Assembly (NCBI GenBank): GCA_009774235.1
Contig: VSNJ01000212.1
Location: 1-6,030 of the forward strand
DNA from: Lachnospiraceae bacterium
Lineage (GTDB): Bacteria; Bacillota; Clostridia; Lachnospirales; Lachnospiraceae
Length of the DNA: 6,030 bases
Direction of reading: 5' to 3'
Shown here: positions 5,948 to 6,030 of the stretch, piece after piece
How positions within the stretch are numbered: the stretch's first letter is position 1
Layout of the letters: the number at the start of each line of letters is the position of its first letter
Notes under the pieces: generated by a model
The model's database searches: none
Seen by the model: only the letters and a program-made list of their open reading frames with translations
What the model was told of the DNA's origin: nothing
Translations under genes and position numbers: made by a program

Positions 5948-6030
5948 TTAATTCACGTCCGTTTCATAAATTTTATTCCAATAGTTTCTATTTATCTTTT
6001 GAGAGTGCCAGTACACAGGGTTTCCGCTGC
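5948..6030 (-). CDS. Possible C-terminal fragment of an unidentified minus-strand gene, cut by the window edge
   Basis: On the minus strand one frame is open from the right edge to TAA at 5950-5948, giving 26 complete codons. The residues include VYWHSQKINRNYWNKIYE near the C-terminus, a plausible soluble, polar, aromatic-rich protein end. I do not recognise the family. An open stretch this short can occur by chance in AT-rich DNA. Support is limited to the protein-like composition and to the lack of any + strand gene there. If real, it converges on the RelE remnant, and 5858-5947 would be an intergenic spacer in which nothing else is apparent. Confidence 0.3.
   Translation of the reverse strand, partial: SGNPVYWHSQKINRNYWNKIYETDVN

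Noticed and set aside
1..6030. CRISPR array, tRNA, rRNA or T-box riboswitch
   Set aside because: No regularly spaced direct repeats, tRNA-like T-arm sequences or T-box core motif were seen on either strand.

Overview
The window is A+T-rich and tightly packed. All confidently called genes lie on the + strand. The genes have strong AGGAG-type ribosome binding sites and make heavy use of ATA, CTT, AGG and AGA codons. A short-form HisG paired with HisZ, and a one-ACT-domain threonine ammonia-lyase, fit a low-GC Gram-positive anaerobe. Several proteins read like those of gut Lachnospiraceae (Clostridia). This placement is an inference from protein style and codon use; no rRNA or other marker gene is present.

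Layout, left to right. Positions 1-214 are an AT-rich leader with a good extended -10 promoter (116-143) and a small hairpin next to the ribosome binding site. At 215-868 is a 217-residue protein that I read as a member of the NADAR-type family associated with DarT1 toxins, i.e. a putative ADP-ribosyl-guanine hydrolase antitoxin. No DarT toxin is visible. After 35 bases comes threonine ammonia-lyase (ilvA, 904-2121), then the start of histidine biosynthesis: hisZ (2164-3420), hisG (3417-4058, 4-base overlap with hisZ) and hisD (4084-5379). A strong 13-bp hairpin at 5438-5473 closes this block. No terminator is visible between 868 and 5379, so one transcript from the 116-143 promoter could carry all five genes, though internal promoters cannot be excluded.

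The metabolic genes are coherent. HisZ and HisG form the two-part ATP phosphoribosyltransferase that commits PRPP and ATP to histidine synthesis. HisD performs the last two oxidations, from histidinol to histidine. IlvA diverts threonine to 2-oxobutyrate for isoleucine. The intermediate his genes (B, C, H, A, F, I, E) are absent here and must be elsewhere if the pathway is complete.

The right end (5474-6030) looks like decaying accessory DNA. It holds a RelE/ParE-type toxin gene (5541 onward) broken by an apparent one-base deletion near 5708-5710, with no antitoxin beside it. Two hairpins or palindromes (5780-5799, 5807-5818) follow. A possible C-terminal fragment of a minus-strand gene runs off the right edge (5948-6030).

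The best candidates for a second look are the NADAR-like gene sitting without its toxin at the head of an amino-acid operon, and the broken, antitoxin-less RelE remnant at the other end.
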